A stretch of DNA of 64,000 nt. Source: Palaemon carinicauda. Lineage: Eukaryota > Arthropoda > Malacostraca > Decapoda > Palaemonidae. Position numbers and translations under genes: made by a program. Below, piece after piece: positions 1 through 11,441 of the stretch (within the stretch, counting starts at the first letter, position 1; every line of letters begins with the position of its first letter). The notes under the pieces were generated by a model that saw only the letters and a program-made list of their open reading frames with translations, was not told the DNA's origin and searched no databases. Location of the stretch: NCBI RefSeq assembly GCF_036898095.1, contig NC_090746.1, forward strand, positions 53,883,788-53,947,787. The letters are read 5' to 3'.

Positions 1-94
1 TGCTACATGTTGCGAGATGTCTCCTTCTCAGTTGTTTATTTCCCATTATTTGCTCATCTAAACTCTCTTGGTCCACGAAAGAATGACGGATCTG
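1..94 (+). CDS. SLC25A22: Mitochondrial glutamate carrier, antepenultimate coding exon (5' partial)
   Basis: Frame 1 is open from the first base and reads CYMLRDVSFSVVYFPLFAHL, then NSLGPRKNDGS. The exon ends at base 94 in front of a consensus GTAAGT donor. The LRDVxFSVVYFPLFAxLN block is the second-repeat to third-repeat segment of the mitochondrial glutamate/H+ symporters (SLC25A22 and SLC25A18). These inner-membrane carriers bring glutamate into the matrix. The exon ends one base into a Gly codon (phase 1), and the exon at 23571 supplies the other two bases, so the reading runs on as G-S-G-E-A-V-F-W. The 5' part of the gene lies outside the window. GC1 and GC2 cannot be told apart here, and an arthropod ortholog is probably co-orthologous to both. 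Confidence 0.85.
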
Positions 95-640
95 GTAAGT
101 TGCTATCGCATTACGGTGGAATTTGTAGATGAAATTTGGTTCTCCAAAAAATCGTTTGCTATTGAAGAGTCTAACACCAAGGTTATAATTACCATAATTC
201 ATTTTTATCAAAAGAACGCCTAGGGATTTTAGAATTATATTTCTTTCTGTTTGTGATAATTTTCAAAATAAATTAAATTATCTTCCCTGTTCTACAGGAA
301 TTATGTGATATTTCATCGCTAACATATCTGTAAAGAAGACATATCTATAGAGGTTGATCATGATATACTTTGAGTGGAGTGATAATAATAATTTGAAAGT
401 TATAGTCATCCGAAACATAATGCAACCGTTCACCTACAGAGAAAACCTACGATAAGCCAACACACTCACATATGAAATAAGTGTTGAGTTATGTAACCTT
501 ATTCCTCCATGAGGGATATTAGGATCCAGGCTACCAGCTGTCTTCTGCCCCGAGATCTAGTGGTCTTATAGAAGGGACTGGATCTCAGAAATGCAATAGT
601 TTCATTCACACCAGATGGATCTGAAATTAATATAGGAGTG
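95..640. other. Start of carrier intron 1, unclassified
   Basis: Begins with the GTAAGT donor. AT-rich sequence without a convincing open frame, terminal repeat or family signature. Confidence 0.6.
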
Positions 641-1720
641 TTCCCTACACGAATACAAACCCTTTCTCTCTTTACAGGGGATATTATTTCAGCAAGGTAT
701 AACTACCCACTGCTAGTTAGGGTGGGCTTAATAAGTAGACTAGTTGCTCCACTCACACGCTCACTGGTTGAGTTACGTCACTTTATTTTGGCTCTGAAGA
801 GACTGGACGTACCTGCCCGTCTCTACCGTTAATCTTTTATTAAATAAACTGGTTAATTCTATTGAACCTTTTTTTCTTTTTAGATTGAAAGTGCTGTGGG
901 GTGGAGATTCAAACCATGCAGGTTTGTCCAGGTTTAGAAGGCACCAATGAGACACCTACATGTCCGTCGTAGAGACAGACCCCACGACTTCTGTCCTTCC
1001 TGCAGGGGGCCATTCGTGCTCCAAGAATCTGTGTAGTTTGATAGGGAGTGGCCATCCTCCCAGGGCCAGAGATATGCTAGGCGATGAAATAAGAGAATTG
1101 TAAGCGGGACTCTTCCCCTTCGTATTCGTTCTTGAAGGTAAAAAATTCTAGACTTCCTTCTTTGTCAGCTCTTTCTTGTCCTTTTGACTCTGCTCGACCA
1201 GTTTCCTTTGGGGAATGTTCAAGTTAGAGTGGTGGTCCCTTGACCTTTGGACAACCTTACAGGGAAGGCTCTGTCAATTCCCCTAGCAAAGTGGCGCCGC
1301 CCTTGAATGTAAGAGAGTCTCTTACTAATGGCGCTTTGCGACCGTTGTCTCCTTCCGTGGAGATTTCAGGTTCCTCCTCTAAGGAACAACTCTTGGAGGC
1401 TCTGCTGGGGGGGACATAGTGGGAGCGAACACCTGCCCCCCAATGGGAAGACCTCAGTCTCCCCTTAGGGATTCCGAAGGCCATAGGCCAAAGGAACCTC
1501 CCACGTCTTTACTGGCAGTAGTCTCAGCACCACCTTCTCTTGCTCAAGCTGCCTTGGTATTGAGGAAAGATAAGTTGTTGACAAGTATCCCTCGGGGTTC
1601 CCCGTCAGAGGATCACTTCAGGGTGAACCCAGGAGTTGGGCAAACTCCTCTGTTTAGTGAGAGTTTTAACAGTAGTGAGTGTGCTAGACATACTTGCCCC
1701 CTGGCAGACCTTTAGCTTTG
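640..1720 (+). mobile_element. Degenerate 5' end of a DIRS-type element (family X, copy a)
   Basis: This stretch aligns by eye with 23785-24540. Both start with an ATACAAACCCTTT leader, then a segment around a CTAGTTAGsGkGG core and CCACTCACAC, and then a gag-like coding remnant. At about 945-1010 a broken frame reads RRDRPHDFCPSCRGPFV, which matches the DPHSLCLACRG motif at 24150 and DPHSLCSLCRGSV at 4120. Shared non-coding words such as GAGTGG-CATCCTCCCAG and GGACAACC continue to about 1320, after which similarity fades. No intact frame survives and no 3' half is attached. I infer an old 5' fragment of a DIRS retrotransposon. Confidence 0.6.
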
Positions 1721-2125
1721 ACATTTTCTCAATTATGCTGTGCTTAACCAATGAGGTCCCAAACCCCATTCCCTGAGCACTTTCAGGCAGGTATGAGGTA
1801 GTTACACTCTCCTCACTATCAGTGCTTATCTGAAAAGGGGTCGCCGTGACACCGTTCACCTCGCCAGTGTTCACCTGAACAGCGTTAATTCTCTTACGAG
1901 AGCATGCCTTGTCGCAGTCATCATGCTTCAACAGGAAACATCGTTTTCATGTTAAAGCATTGGGACGGGCAAGAGGACTCTCAAACTTGGGGAAATTGCT
2001 CCCCCAGTTCGAATCTAAATTCCTCTTTATCTTCTTCTGAATATTACTTCAACTTTCTCCTAATTTTATAAATTTCTTTTGTCTTGCTGTCACAACTCTC
2101 AGTAATATTTCCCATATTATATAAA
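1720..2125. other. Unclassified intronic sequence, possibly further gag remnant
   Basis: Moderately GC-rich and continuous with the DIRS remnant upstream. A 108-codon minus-strand frame (1605-1931) has no recognisable domain. It may be the diverged continuation of the gag region. Confidence 0.35.
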
Positions 2126-3300
2126 CAGTTAACTCCCCGTTATCACGAGGGTTGTGTTCCTGGAGTGGTCGTTTTAACAGAAATCGTGTTAATGGAACAT
2201 AATTTCTCCATAAGAAATAATGGTAATAGGGAGTGTTACATTCCTGGACATTGGGAAAGTCTGTCTATTTTGGGATTTTCTTTATAGGAAACAAACTAAT
2301 TAATTATTGATATATTTGATTTAGCGATTTATTCTCTTTCATTTTGGTAAATAAATACTGGTAGTCGTCGACTTACAAGAGAGATAGGGACCGAGAGACG
2401 CGTTTTAAGTTGATTTCGACATATGTTGAATTCAAGGAGTGAAGTTTCCGTAGATTTATTATGATGCGTTATGATTCGGTAATCATCTCGATTATATTTT
2501 ATCAATATTTTCTTACTGTTTATCATTATTTAATTTTCATATTTCATAGGATATCATATGCTCTATTACTGCATTTTTGTATTCTATTTTTCAATTTTTG
2601 AAGCCTTTTACCAATCAAGAATCACTTAATTGTTTGTTTACCTTTGGTGATGATCAGCTGATCTGAAAGTCCCGCTAGTTACCATATTAAGAAATGGCGT
2701 ACATACGAATGGCCTATTTTTAATATAATTTCTAAACTTATTCGGAATATTTTCATGATGAATATTACATCAGCGTCAATATGTTACAGGAAATCACAGT
2801 TTCCATACAGTTTGTTTTAGCCAATATTATTAGTTACCATGCAAAATCGTTCTAGCTCTTTCTCTGTGCGTGTGCGCGCGCTATCGTAATAGCACATGGG
2901 TAGCTCATTTTTAAAGCTTCATACAGTATTTAAATTTTAGTTCAATATTAAGCCTTCATATTTGATTAGACATTATTGTGTTTAATTGTGGTTTATTAAA
3001 GGATGTTTAGATTTTATTTTTTCAATTTCTGGAGCATATCAATAATGAACAATTACTTTTTATTTACTTTCGGTTGGCATCAGCTAATCTCAAGGTCATG
3101 CTGCCGTATTGCGATTATGCGTACATAGAATACAAATAATACTGAATTACATAATTTTCCTAACATTCGAAATATCTTCATAATGAATATTACATTACAG
3201 CCAATATATTATAGGGTATCACATTTTCCATACAGTTCGTTTATAGACCTTTTTATTAGTTATAATAGGAATATGACTCTCTCTCTTTTTTTCTTTTAAA
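2126..3300. mobile_element. Tigger/pogo-like non-autonomous element fragment
   Basis: The left edge starts CAGTTAACTCCCCGTTATCA, a CAGT...CCCCGTTATC-type end like Tigger/pogo terminal repeats. The interior has no transposase. It shares a block (TTTACyTTTGGyTGTGATCA..CAGCTGAT followed by an AATATTACAT core) with the non-autonomous element at 29467-32428 (block near 31050-31170). I found no matching right terminal repeat, so the right boundary is approximate and the copy may be truncated. Confidence 0.45.
2560..3290 (+). repeat. Two diverged direct repeats, about 424 bp apart
   Basis: The block around 2755 (ATGAATATTACATcAGCgTCAATATgTTA, then CACaGTTTCCATACAGTTtGTTT) recurs at about 3179 with similar spacing and wording. 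The upstream blocks (TCAGCTgATCTcAAgGTC type) recur at the same offset. This is an internal tandem duplication inside the Tigger-like fragment. Confidence 0.55.
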
Positions 3301-3685
3301 GTGTCTAACCTTATCCAAGGTGGTTGCCTAGTTTTGATGAAGTTGTCGTAATACCTAGGAAGTCCTACCTAGAGCTTACTAGATATTCTTAGTATCCTCT
3401 CGTCCCAATTATCACTTAAGAAGTATAGCAGTGCTTAACTACTATCCAGCTGTAATTGGACTAAATTTTTAAATCTGCTACATTTGGACTAGAAAAAAAA
3501 CGTTTTTGGCCACAAATGAATAAAACTTGCATTTGCAGTACAGTAATCACATGAAAGTTAGAGGGCTAAATACAATTGAATGAGAGCTGCCCAGGGTACA
3601 GATTAACATCTCTATGATCTGATATTGTACCAAATTCATAGAAATGTTTATTCTTGAAAATGCTCTTTAAAACTAAATTTATATT
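3300..3685. other. Unclassified intronic sequence
   Basis: AT-rich, with no open frame or repeat signature that I can recognise. It ends at the left inverted repeat of the DIRS element. Confidence 0.55.
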
Positions 3686-3882
3686 GTTCTAACCCGGAGT
3701 ACTTACCTCGAGCTACTTTCTTAGGAGTATCTGGGATCTCCTCCCAACCGACCAGAATTTTGTGTAGTTTACCCTACTCCCGTTTTCTATGCGGGGTAAC
3801 CTCTGGCGGAGTGATACGCGCCATGAGGCGACCCGGGGTCAGAGAGCATGCTTGCTCAGGTCTCGATCTCCAGTAAGTTTTC
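3686..3882 (+). repeat. Left inverted terminal repeat of DIRS-1
   Basis: From GTTCTAACCCGGAGTACTTA through TATGCGGGGTAACCTCTGGC it is the reverse complement of about 9976-10090. After an unmatched stretch of about 55 bp the pairing resumes at CAGGTCTCGATCTCCAGTAA (3857-3880), matching 9952-9975. The extra segment is an indel between the two repeats. Confidence 0.85.
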
Positions 3883-4047
3883 TGGTCGCGTTGCGATAAC
3901 ATCTTGACGCGCTCTCCTTACCCAGTGCGACCCTTTGTGTCCCCGACCCCCTTTGTGTCCCACGCGGTTCCCTCGTGGTCCCTTTGTGCTGTTCCTTATC
4001 CTTTTCCCTCTGTGTTCCTGTGTCTCGCGGTGACTTACTAGTGCTCA

Positions 4048-6517
4048 ATGGAGCATCCCCGTCGTTGCCCTGGGCCTATGGCCGGTAAATCGTGTGGCGC
4101 CTTCCTCTCAAAACCTGAAGTTGACCCACACTCCTTGTGTTCTTTGTGTAGGGGCAGTGTTTGTTCCCCTACAGCCACGTGTCTGGAGTGCGAGTCCTGG
4201 AACGAGGTGCAGTGGGTGCGTTACGGCACCAAGAAAAAGAAGTCTTCCAGGAGATCGCCTAGGAAACCGAGCGTCTCGTCAACTCTTGCTTCGCCCTGAG
4301 CATTGTCGGATAGAGTGTCTCTGCCGCCTTCCCCTACCCAGAGTAGGGGACGAGGTAAGTCAGTTGCGGGGAAGAGGCCTGTGGCCCTTCCCTAGGAGTC
4401 TGAATTACCAGATAGTGGGGTGGTGCCGTCGATCCAGGCAAGTGGGGGGCCTGAGGGAGGGACGGGAGTGTGTTCGGAGGACGGAGCCCTGATGCACGGG
4501 GGGCCCGTCTCTTCGGACGATCCAATGTGGGGAAAGACTGCTGCAGCCTCCTCGTCCGCCTCTTGGGCATGTGTTTCAGGTACGTCCGCAGCCGAGGGTG
4601 GTGCCGAGAAGGAGGACTCACCGCCGTCAGACCCCCTCGCGTGGGCGCCTCCGAAGACGCCCTTCAGATCACCCTTGAGGCTGGAAGAGCAGTTCGAGAC
4701 CTAGTTCCCCAGCGAGGAGCTTCCCCGCTGCCCTCCAGCGCCTTCAGCTACACTCCCGTCCATCTTCATAGAGCCTTCGTTGCCGGCCAATCGACGCATG
4801 GACCCGCCAGCAACGCGGCGCGACTCGGACCCTTCAGTGAGGTCCTACAAGTCTTCGGGCTCCTCGGTCGAGGCCTACTCCTACTCCTCGGAGGACGGAG
4901 CCCCAAGGGACCATAGAAGACGGCGAGATAGGTCTCGCAGGAGTTGGTCACACTCACGCTACCGCTCCAGATCCCGCCACGTGGGGAGGCATTCTAGATC
5001 CCCCAGGAGAAAGTATAGGAGAAGCTGCTCCCGAGAGAAGAATGGGTAAGGTCGTCATCCCACGTAGACAACTCCTGGAGGCTTCAGCAGTTCTGGGCAC
5101 CTCGGGCTGGCTCCCAAGGGCTCGCTTGCCAGTGAGGTATGTCCCCAGCAGCAGGTACGATCGACGGAGAGAGTCGTCTCTTCAGGCCCCAGCGGACAGG
5201 CATAAGTCCGCGAAGGTTCCGGCTCCATCCGCCCAGCGGAGAGAGTCGCCCCTTTGGTCTGGCAGCCGCGTCCCGGCCTCAAATTCAGCATCAAGTCGAT
5301 CAGAACGTGAGAGACACCTTCCTTCGACGGGAAAGCCCGCAGCCTCCTGGACCCCCGTAAGCAGAGATAAGCCCAGGACGCATCCCTCCGTCCCAGCTGC
5401 GATGCCCGTCCTCCAGTCGGAACCGCCGAGACTAGACCGCGCCAGGAAGATACCTCCTCCCCAAGCGGCACCCTCTGTCGGAGGTCCCCCGTCTCAAGCA
5501 GAGGAACATTCGACAGAAAGTATAGATGACGGCATAGAAGGCTCGGCCGCAGAAGTTTTGTCCTACAGGAGAGTGATAGGCCTCATTAGGCGCCATCACA
5601 GGCTGGACGAGCCTAAGCCTTCCACGGAAGAAGACTGGCTCTCGGGCTTCAGCAGGCTGGTAGAAGCACCCGTACAACAGAGGCCCTCACTAGCGCTTCC
5701 TTTGGCCAGGGACGTTAGGCTGGGTATGGCCCACGCAGAAGCCCCAAAGAATCAAAGCGCCTCCAAACTTCTCTAGGGCCTCAAAACCCAGAGACGTTTC
5801 TACCTTCCCGAAGGGCACCGCGCGGGTCCCTGTACGGTAGAGCCAGCAGTCGCCATTCTGGGCCAGGGAGCAGCAGAAGAGAAAGCTACCACCGCCCCAG
5901 TTTGCTTCTCCCCTTCGGAGACTTCCTTGATGGAAGAGCTAGCCAGGGACCTGGTATACGTATCGTTGTGGCTAGATTGGTGGGCCTACACACTGGTGGG
6001 TTTTCAGGCCTCGCACGATCTCGCAGTTCTGGAGAACCAGGCTTTGCTGAAAGAGCTGATTAGCTCGGGGGTTAAGGCCCTAGAGTTCCTCTCTTACCAG
6101 TCCATCGCTCAGGCCGCCAATTGGGTGCTGCGGAAGAGGGACACCGTGCTCAGCAAGCTCGTCAGGAGACTCCCAGACAGAGAAGCGAGGGCCCTGAGGA
6201 ACCTACCCCTGTGGGGCGACTAAGTGTTCCCCCTGAAGGCAGTGGAGGAGACAGTGGAGAGGGTCAGGAAGCTGAAGGATGCGGGAGAGCCCAGACCCCC
6301 TCCAACGAGAAGACCGGCCCATAGAAGGCCTCCCGCCGATGTCTCGCTCCCTCCTCGCGCCTCACCTAGCCAGCCCAGGAGAGACGCCCCAACTACGGCC
6401 TGGCCTCAACCTTCGCAGCCCTCCCGTAGAGGAACGCCTGCTACGCAGTCAGCATTCAGGCCTTCTTATTCGGCCTCCAGAAGAGGGCGTTCAGGCCGCG
6501 CCTCCAGAAGAATGTAG
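4048..6517 (+). pseudogene. DIRS-1 gag-like ORF1, broken
   Basis: The putative start at 4048 (MEHPRRCPGPMAGKSCGAF) leads into a Cys/His-rich motif, DPHSLCSLCRGSV, then a basic stretch and a stop near 4299. The same frame reopens at 4780-5049 with an Arg/Ser-rich tract (HSRYRSRSRHVGRHSRSPRR), probably nucleic-acid binding. The next part lies one frame over at 5042-6517, with stops at 5774-5776 and 6221-6223. It includes the conserved MEELARDLVYVSLWLDWW block and a Pro/Arg-rich tail ending at 6517. By position it is the structural (gag-like) protein of a DIRS element. The SR-rich tract could be mistaken for a splicing factor, but the flanking recombinase and inverted repeats argue against that. 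Confidence 0.72.
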
Positions 6518-8433
6518 GGAGAGAGGCCCCCTACTCCTGCCGAAGCCTCAGGTGGGGGGATGCCTCAAACGTTCTTGGCAAGCATGGCGAGACCATGGAG
6601 CAGATCCATGGACCGTAGCAGTACTAAAGGAAGGGTACAGGTTGCCCTTCCTGGTGGACCCCCCACCTCTGATACCAGATCAACAGGCGGAATGGTTGGC
6701 ACCGAAGGACCCCTTGAGAAGGACGGCCCTACAAGAAGAGGTCTCTGCTATGCTGGCGAAAGGGGCAATGGAACCAGTCAAGGACCCAGATCCAGGGTTC
6801 TACAGCAGACACTTCCTGGTGGAGAAAGCGACAGGGGGCTGGAGACCAGTCATAGACCTCTCGGCCCTCAACAGGTTCGTGTGCAAGACCGACTTCAAGA
6901 TGGACACCCCGAAGTCGGTCCTAGCGGCCTTGAGGGAAGAGGACTTCATGATGTCCATAGACCTCAAGGATGCATACTTCCAAATCCCTGTTCACCCCTC
7001 CAGCAGGAATTACCCAAGGGTAAAATGGGGTACCCAAATGTTGCAGTTCAAGACCCTCTGCTTCGGTCTGTCCACAGCCCCTCAGGTCTTTCCGAGGGTC
7101 TTCGCAACAGTCTCAGCCTGGGCACACGAACAGGGCATCCGCCTGATTCGGTACCTGAACGACTGGTTGTTACTTTCAGCCTCAAGGGAAGTCCTGAGGG
7201 AGCAAAGCGCGAAGCTCCTACAGTTCTGCAACGTCCTGGGTATCATCATCAACCTGGAGAAGTCCCAACTGATACCCTCCACCAGGATGAACTACCTCGG
7301 AATGGTCCTGGACTCCCGGTTGGCGAGAGCCTTCCCTTCCGCGGAGAGACTGGACAACTTAGATCAGATCCTCTGGCCCTTCCTGTCGGGCCAGCCCAGG
7401 AGAGCCAAGGACTGGCAAAGACTGATAGGCCACCTCGTGTCGTTAGAAAAGCTGGTCCCCCAGGGGAGGCTCAAACTCAGGGGAGTACAATAGAACTTGA
7501 AGGAGCTCTGGAACCAGAGAGACTCCCCGCACAAGGTGGTCCCGATGTCCCCGGAGACGAAGGAAGTCCTGGAGTGGTGGCACGACAGATCGAACACCCT
7601 CAAAGGAATGCCCTTTGCAGCCGACCCTCCGGAGATGCTTCTGTTCACGGACACATCCAAGGAGGATTGGGGTGCTCATCTCCTCGACAAAACAGCAAGT
7701 GGAAGATGGTTAGACGAGGAGAAGAACCTGCACATAAACGTGCTAGAAATGATGGCAGTGCGAAGAGCGTGCCTAGACTTCGTCCATCGGCTCCGGGGAA
7801 ACACCGTGGCGCTGATGTGCGACAATGCCACTGTGGTGGCCTACATAAAGAAGCAAGGAGGACTGAAATCAAAGGAGCTGTGCGATGGAGTTACTGGAAT
7901 GGGCCGAAGTAGAGCAGATCAAGATCTCAGCTAGATTCATTCCAGGGAAGAGAAACGTCCTGGCCGACGGCCTCAGCAGAATGGGTCAAGTGGTAGGGTC
8001 CGAGTGGTCCTTGCACCCGGAAGTGGCTAAGACTCTCATTCAGAAGTGGTGCTCGCCAGTGATAGACCTCTTCACCACGAGGCTGAACGCACAGCTCCCA
8101 GTGTTTTGTTCTCCTGTGCCAGATCCGGAGGCGGCGTTCAAGGACGCCTTCCAACACCCTTGGGACAACCTGGACGTTTACGCCTTCCCTCCCTTCGGGA
8201 TGCTCAGGCAAGTCCTCAACAGGGTGAGGCGAGCGGACAACCTGTGGATGACTTTGGTAGCGCCCTGGTGGCCGGAGAGAGAGTGGTTCGCGGATCTAAA
8301 GGAACTGGCGCGCCTTCCACCTCGGCCCCTTCCGGACAGATCAGACCACCTCCGGCAACCGCACTTTCAAAGGTTCCACGAAAACCCTCGGTCCCTCTGC
8401 CTTCACGCGTGGAGGTTATCGAGCGCCTCCTGA
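6279..8433 (+). pseudogene. DIRS-1 reverse transcriptase / RNase H / methyltransferase-like polyprotein, broken
   Basis: The frame overlaps the gag tail. RT blocks in order are GFYSRHFLVEKATGGWRPVI, MMSIDLKDAYFQIPVHPSS (motif A), LCFGLSTAPQVF (motif B) and RYLNDWLLL (motif C, where YLDDWL is expected). The first catalytic Asp is Asn (AAC, 7158-7160), so this copy would be RT-dead. A TAG at 7491-7493 replaces the Trp expected from the sibling element (LQW-type). RNase H follows: LLFTDTSKEDWG, HINVLEMMAV, LMCDNATVVAYIKKQGG. A one-base shift near 7880-7885 moves the end to another frame: RFIPGKRNVLADGLSR, then VIDLFTTRLNAQLPVFCSP and VYAFPPFGML. That end is the region described as methyltransferase-like in DIRS elements, an assignment made from family position only. 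Confidence 0.82.
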
Positions 8434-9451
8434 GGAAGGAAGGATATTTGTCGAAGACGGCAACAAGGATGTCAGGGTACCTGAGACGTTCGTCAGCCGC
8501 AGTATACCAGGCAAAATGGGCTACCTTCACTAAGTGGTGCGTCTCGAAGAACATCAAGCCGTTGCAGGTCTCCATCCCGGTGATAGCTGACTTCCTGGTC
8601 TATCTCAGGGACGAGGTAAACATGTCCATCCCAGCCATCAAAGGGGTCCGGGCTGCCCTGGGCCAAGTCTTCCCCCTGAAGGGCATCGACCTGGGTGCCT
8701 CCAGATATATCTCGATGCTCATCAAGAGCTTCGAGCAATCGTGCCCCCCTCAGGCCGTTAGGGTGCCCCAGTGGGACGTGGCTAGTCCTGAAGATGCTGT
8801 CAGAACCTCCCTTCGAACCCCTAAAGGACATCTTGGACAGAAAGCTCACCCTCAAGACAGTTTTTCTGTTAGCGCTGGCATCAGCAAACCGGGTAGGGGA
8901 GATTCATGGACTGTCGTACGAGGTATCACACTCGAAGGGCTGGCGTGAAGCTACCTTCAGATTCGTACCATCCTTCGTGGCCAAGACTCAGAATCCAGCA
9001 GTCTGGGACCCCAAGTTTGAAGGATTCTCAGTGCCGGCAATCCCTCGTTCGGACAACCCGAGGGACTTGCTTCTGTGCCCTCTCAGAGCGGTACGGAAAT
9101 ACTTAGAGAGGACAGCCAGACTTCGACCCAAAATCAAGTCTGTTCGTCTCCTCAGGACTAGTAAAGAAGCCAGTCTCCAAGAATACGATCTCCTTCTGGC
9201 TACGGCAGGTGATCATGAGAGCCTACTGTAGTGCAAGGGTTCCTCTTCCGGGGAAGCCTAGACCCCACGACATTAGAGGGCTAAGTACTTCGTTGGCCTT
9301 TGAGAAGAACATGGCAGTGGGGCAAATCCTGAGGGCAGGTAAATGGTCTAGTCAGTCAACCTTCACAGCTCACTACTTGAAGGATTGTTCGAGGAGGTCC
9401 CTGGACGGATTCTCTCTCGGTCCCGTCATTTCCGTGCTCCAAAAGATTTAA
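8046..9451 (+). pseudogene. DIRS-1 tyrosine recombinase, broken by two frameshifts
   Basis: The recombinase overlaps the methyltransferase-like frame. Its N-terminal core-binding part (RMSGYLRRSSAAVYQAKW, VIADFLVYLRDEVNMSIPAI) is in one frame to about 8790. The middle (LTLKTVFLLALASANRVGEI, with the first catalytic Arg) is in a second frame to about 9150. The C-terminal part (RPHDIRGLSTSLAF, the HxxR box, then FTAHYLKDCSRR with the Tyr nucleophile) is in a third frame, ending at 9451. All catalytic motifs can be read across the frames. In DIRS elements this enzyme replaces an integrase and inserts circular DNA without target duplication. The two one-base lesions make this copy non-functional. 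Confidence 0.85.
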
Positions 9452-9789
9452 AGGTGTAGTCCCAGGGAAAACCACGGGCAGTAAGTCCAAGAGACACAGG
9501 TTCCTTCCTTCCCTCCCCTTTTTTTTCCCCTATTACCTTCCCTGAAATGACCCTAAAACCCTTTAACTGCCATGGGATATACCGTCAGTGAAACAATACG
9601 TCTCCAAGGATTTTTACAGAGATGAGTTACTTAGACACTAAGATATTTTTTTGGGTATTTTTCCCTATTTCTCGTGTTTTCCTTTGGGGGTCAGCAGAAC
9701 CTAGTCTCCTATCCAGGTTCCCTTTTTTCTCTCCTCATCACGGTCTCAGGGTCCTTCAGGTACACTCCCACCTCCTAAGGTAAAAGTCT

Positions 9790-9900
9790 CCTAAGAAAGT
9801 AGTTCGAGGTAAGTACTCCGTGTTGGAACAAATCACAAATTTTAAGTAATTTGTATTTTTCCTAACAGTACTTACCTCGAACTACTTTCGGGTTATGGCC
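9790..9900. repeat. Internal complementary region of DIRS-1
   Basis: CTCCTAAGAAAGTAGTTCGA (from 9789) inverts the left terminus, and CCTAACAGTACTTACCTCGA (about 9863-9882) inverts the right terminus. The two lie back to back, as expected for the template that restores both ends of a circular DIRS replication intermediate. Confidence 0.8.
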
Positions 9901-9951
9901 CGCCCATCCTACCCCGAGTGCCTTACAGGACTTAATAGAAACCTATCTGTT

Positions 9952-10123
9952 AAAAACTTACTGGAGATCGAGACCTGCCAGAGGTTACCCCGCATAGAAA
10001 ACGGGAGTAGGGTAAACTACACAAAATTCTGGTCGGTTGGGAGGAGATCCCAGATACTCCTAAGAAAGTAGTTCGAGGCAAGTACTGTTAGGAAAAATAC
10101 AAATTACTGAAAATTTGTGATTT
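9952..10123 (-). repeat. Right inverted terminal repeat of DIRS-1
   Basis: Complement of the left repeat, ending GAGGCAAGTACTGTTAGGAA, AAATACAAATTACTG and TTGTGATTT. The last 30 bp or so are unique to this end and are copied, inverted, only in the internal complementary region. Confidence 0.85.
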
Positions 10124-10510
10124 ATACGACAGGAGATTTCATGGTAAATAACTACTTTATTGTTCCATGACATTCTTTCCTTTTGGTAATATGTGTGACA
10201 ACTATTGTAAGAATGCATTTACCTTTTATTCTCAGATTGGCAAATTTTGTATCATCATATATCAGAAATAGTGTTGATTCTTATCTCAATATAAAGATCC
10301 AAAAAGCTGATATCCAGTACAGTCATGCAACACTTCCCTCTCCTCTTTCTCATTATCTGCCTTTTGACATAGCTCCCCTTATTGTAATGAAGGAAGAATT
10401 GTCTTGGATATTATTTTAATTCAAGTTTTGAGTCTTTATTTTAATATGACTAGTTGAAGCAAACCAGTTTAGAAAGTGAAAGGCATCAGCTTTTTCTCCT
10501 AATGTCAATA
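10124..10510. other. Unclassified intronic sequence between DIRS-1 and the outer Tigger
   Basis: AT-rich. A 78-codon plus frame at 10183-10419 has no recognisable domain and looks like chance. Confidence 0.5.
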
Positions 10511-11405
10511 GAGTAATATCTCGACATACGAGTGTCCCAACATGCAAGAAATTTGAGATACGAGGAAAGTTTCAAGAAAATTTTTGCCCCAAGATACGAG
10601 ACAAATTTGAGATATGAGGATACAAGACGGTTCCCTATGCGGCCGCTAGGTGGCTGAGTGTGCGAGAGGCTGCTCACTAGGACAGTATCGCTCGCTATTT
10701 CCCTGTTAGATCTCCGTCGCGTAAAATTATCTCCGAGCGTCGGCCGTAGTGTTTGCATTGTTTACGTGTTTTTTTGCGTTAATCAGTACAGAATTAAGTG
10801 AATAAGCAATGGGTCCAAAGCAAGCGATTGCAAACAAGGGAGTGAAAAGAAAAAGCGTATGATGGCAATCGAAATAAAGCATGAAATAATTGAAAAACAT
10901 GAGAGTGGTCTACGAGTGACTGAGCTGGCTCGCCAATATGAGAGGAGTACAGTGAACCCTCGTTTATCGCGGTAGATAGGTTCCAGACCCGGCCGCGATA
11001 GGTGAAAATCCGCGAAGTAGTGACATCATATTTACCTATTTATTTAACATGTATATTCGGACTTTTAAAACCTTCCCTTGTACGTAGTACTGTTAACAAA
11101 CTACCCTTTAATGTACAGAACACTTAATGCATGTACTACAGCACCCTAAACTAAAACAGGCACAAATATTAAAGGCGATTTTATATCATGCGTTTCCTAA
11201 ACACCTAAAAAGCACGATAAAAAATGGCAACCAATGTTTTGTTTACGTTCATCTCTGATCATAATGAAGAAGCAAACTCATTTAGTGTACACATATATGT
11301 ATAGGTTAGTTTTTGCATCGATTATATTGATTATACAGTATGTTGATTTTTTTATTACCAATGTTTTACTTAATTGTTCTTAGGACTTCCAAATGAAATG
11401 TTTTT

Positions 11406-11441
11406 CTTTATGACGCCGCCTGAAACGACGGCGTCATAAAG
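11406..11441. repeat. Short perfect hairpin in Tigger-B
   Basis: CTTTATGACGCCG (11406-11418) pairs perfectly with CGGCGTCATAAAG (11429-11441) around a 10-base loop. The related element at 29467-32428 keeps only one arm, so the second arm is a Tigger-B novelty or was lost in the relative. Confidence 0.75.

Larger units (their letters stand above)
3686..10123 (+). mobile_element. DIRS-type tyrosine-recombinase retrotransposon, structurally complete (DIRS-1)
   Basis: The 6.4-kb element has the DIRS plan: left inverted repeat, gag, overlapping RT/RNase H/methyltransferase-like frame, overlapping tyrosine recombinase, an internal complementary region, and a right inverted repeat. The edges were set from the internal complementary region. 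It contains the inverse of the left end (GTAAGTACTCCGTGTTGGAACA) joined to the inverse of the right end (AAATCACAAATTTTAAGTAA), so the element starts at GTTCTAACCC (3686) and ends at TTGTGATTT (10123). All three genes carry stops or frameshifts. It sits in carrier intron 1 in the sense orientation. Confidence 0.88.

Noticed and set aside
4780..5049. Arg/Ser-rich frame resembling an SR splicing factor
   Set aside because: It lies inside DIRS-1 between its inverted repeats, in the gag position, and has no RNA-recognition motif.
6560..7912. 450-codon plus-strand frame
   Set aside because: Longer than the RT frame it overlaps, but its Pro/Gly/Arg-rich text has no domain, and the adjacent frame carries the RT motifs. 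It is a GC-rich shadow.
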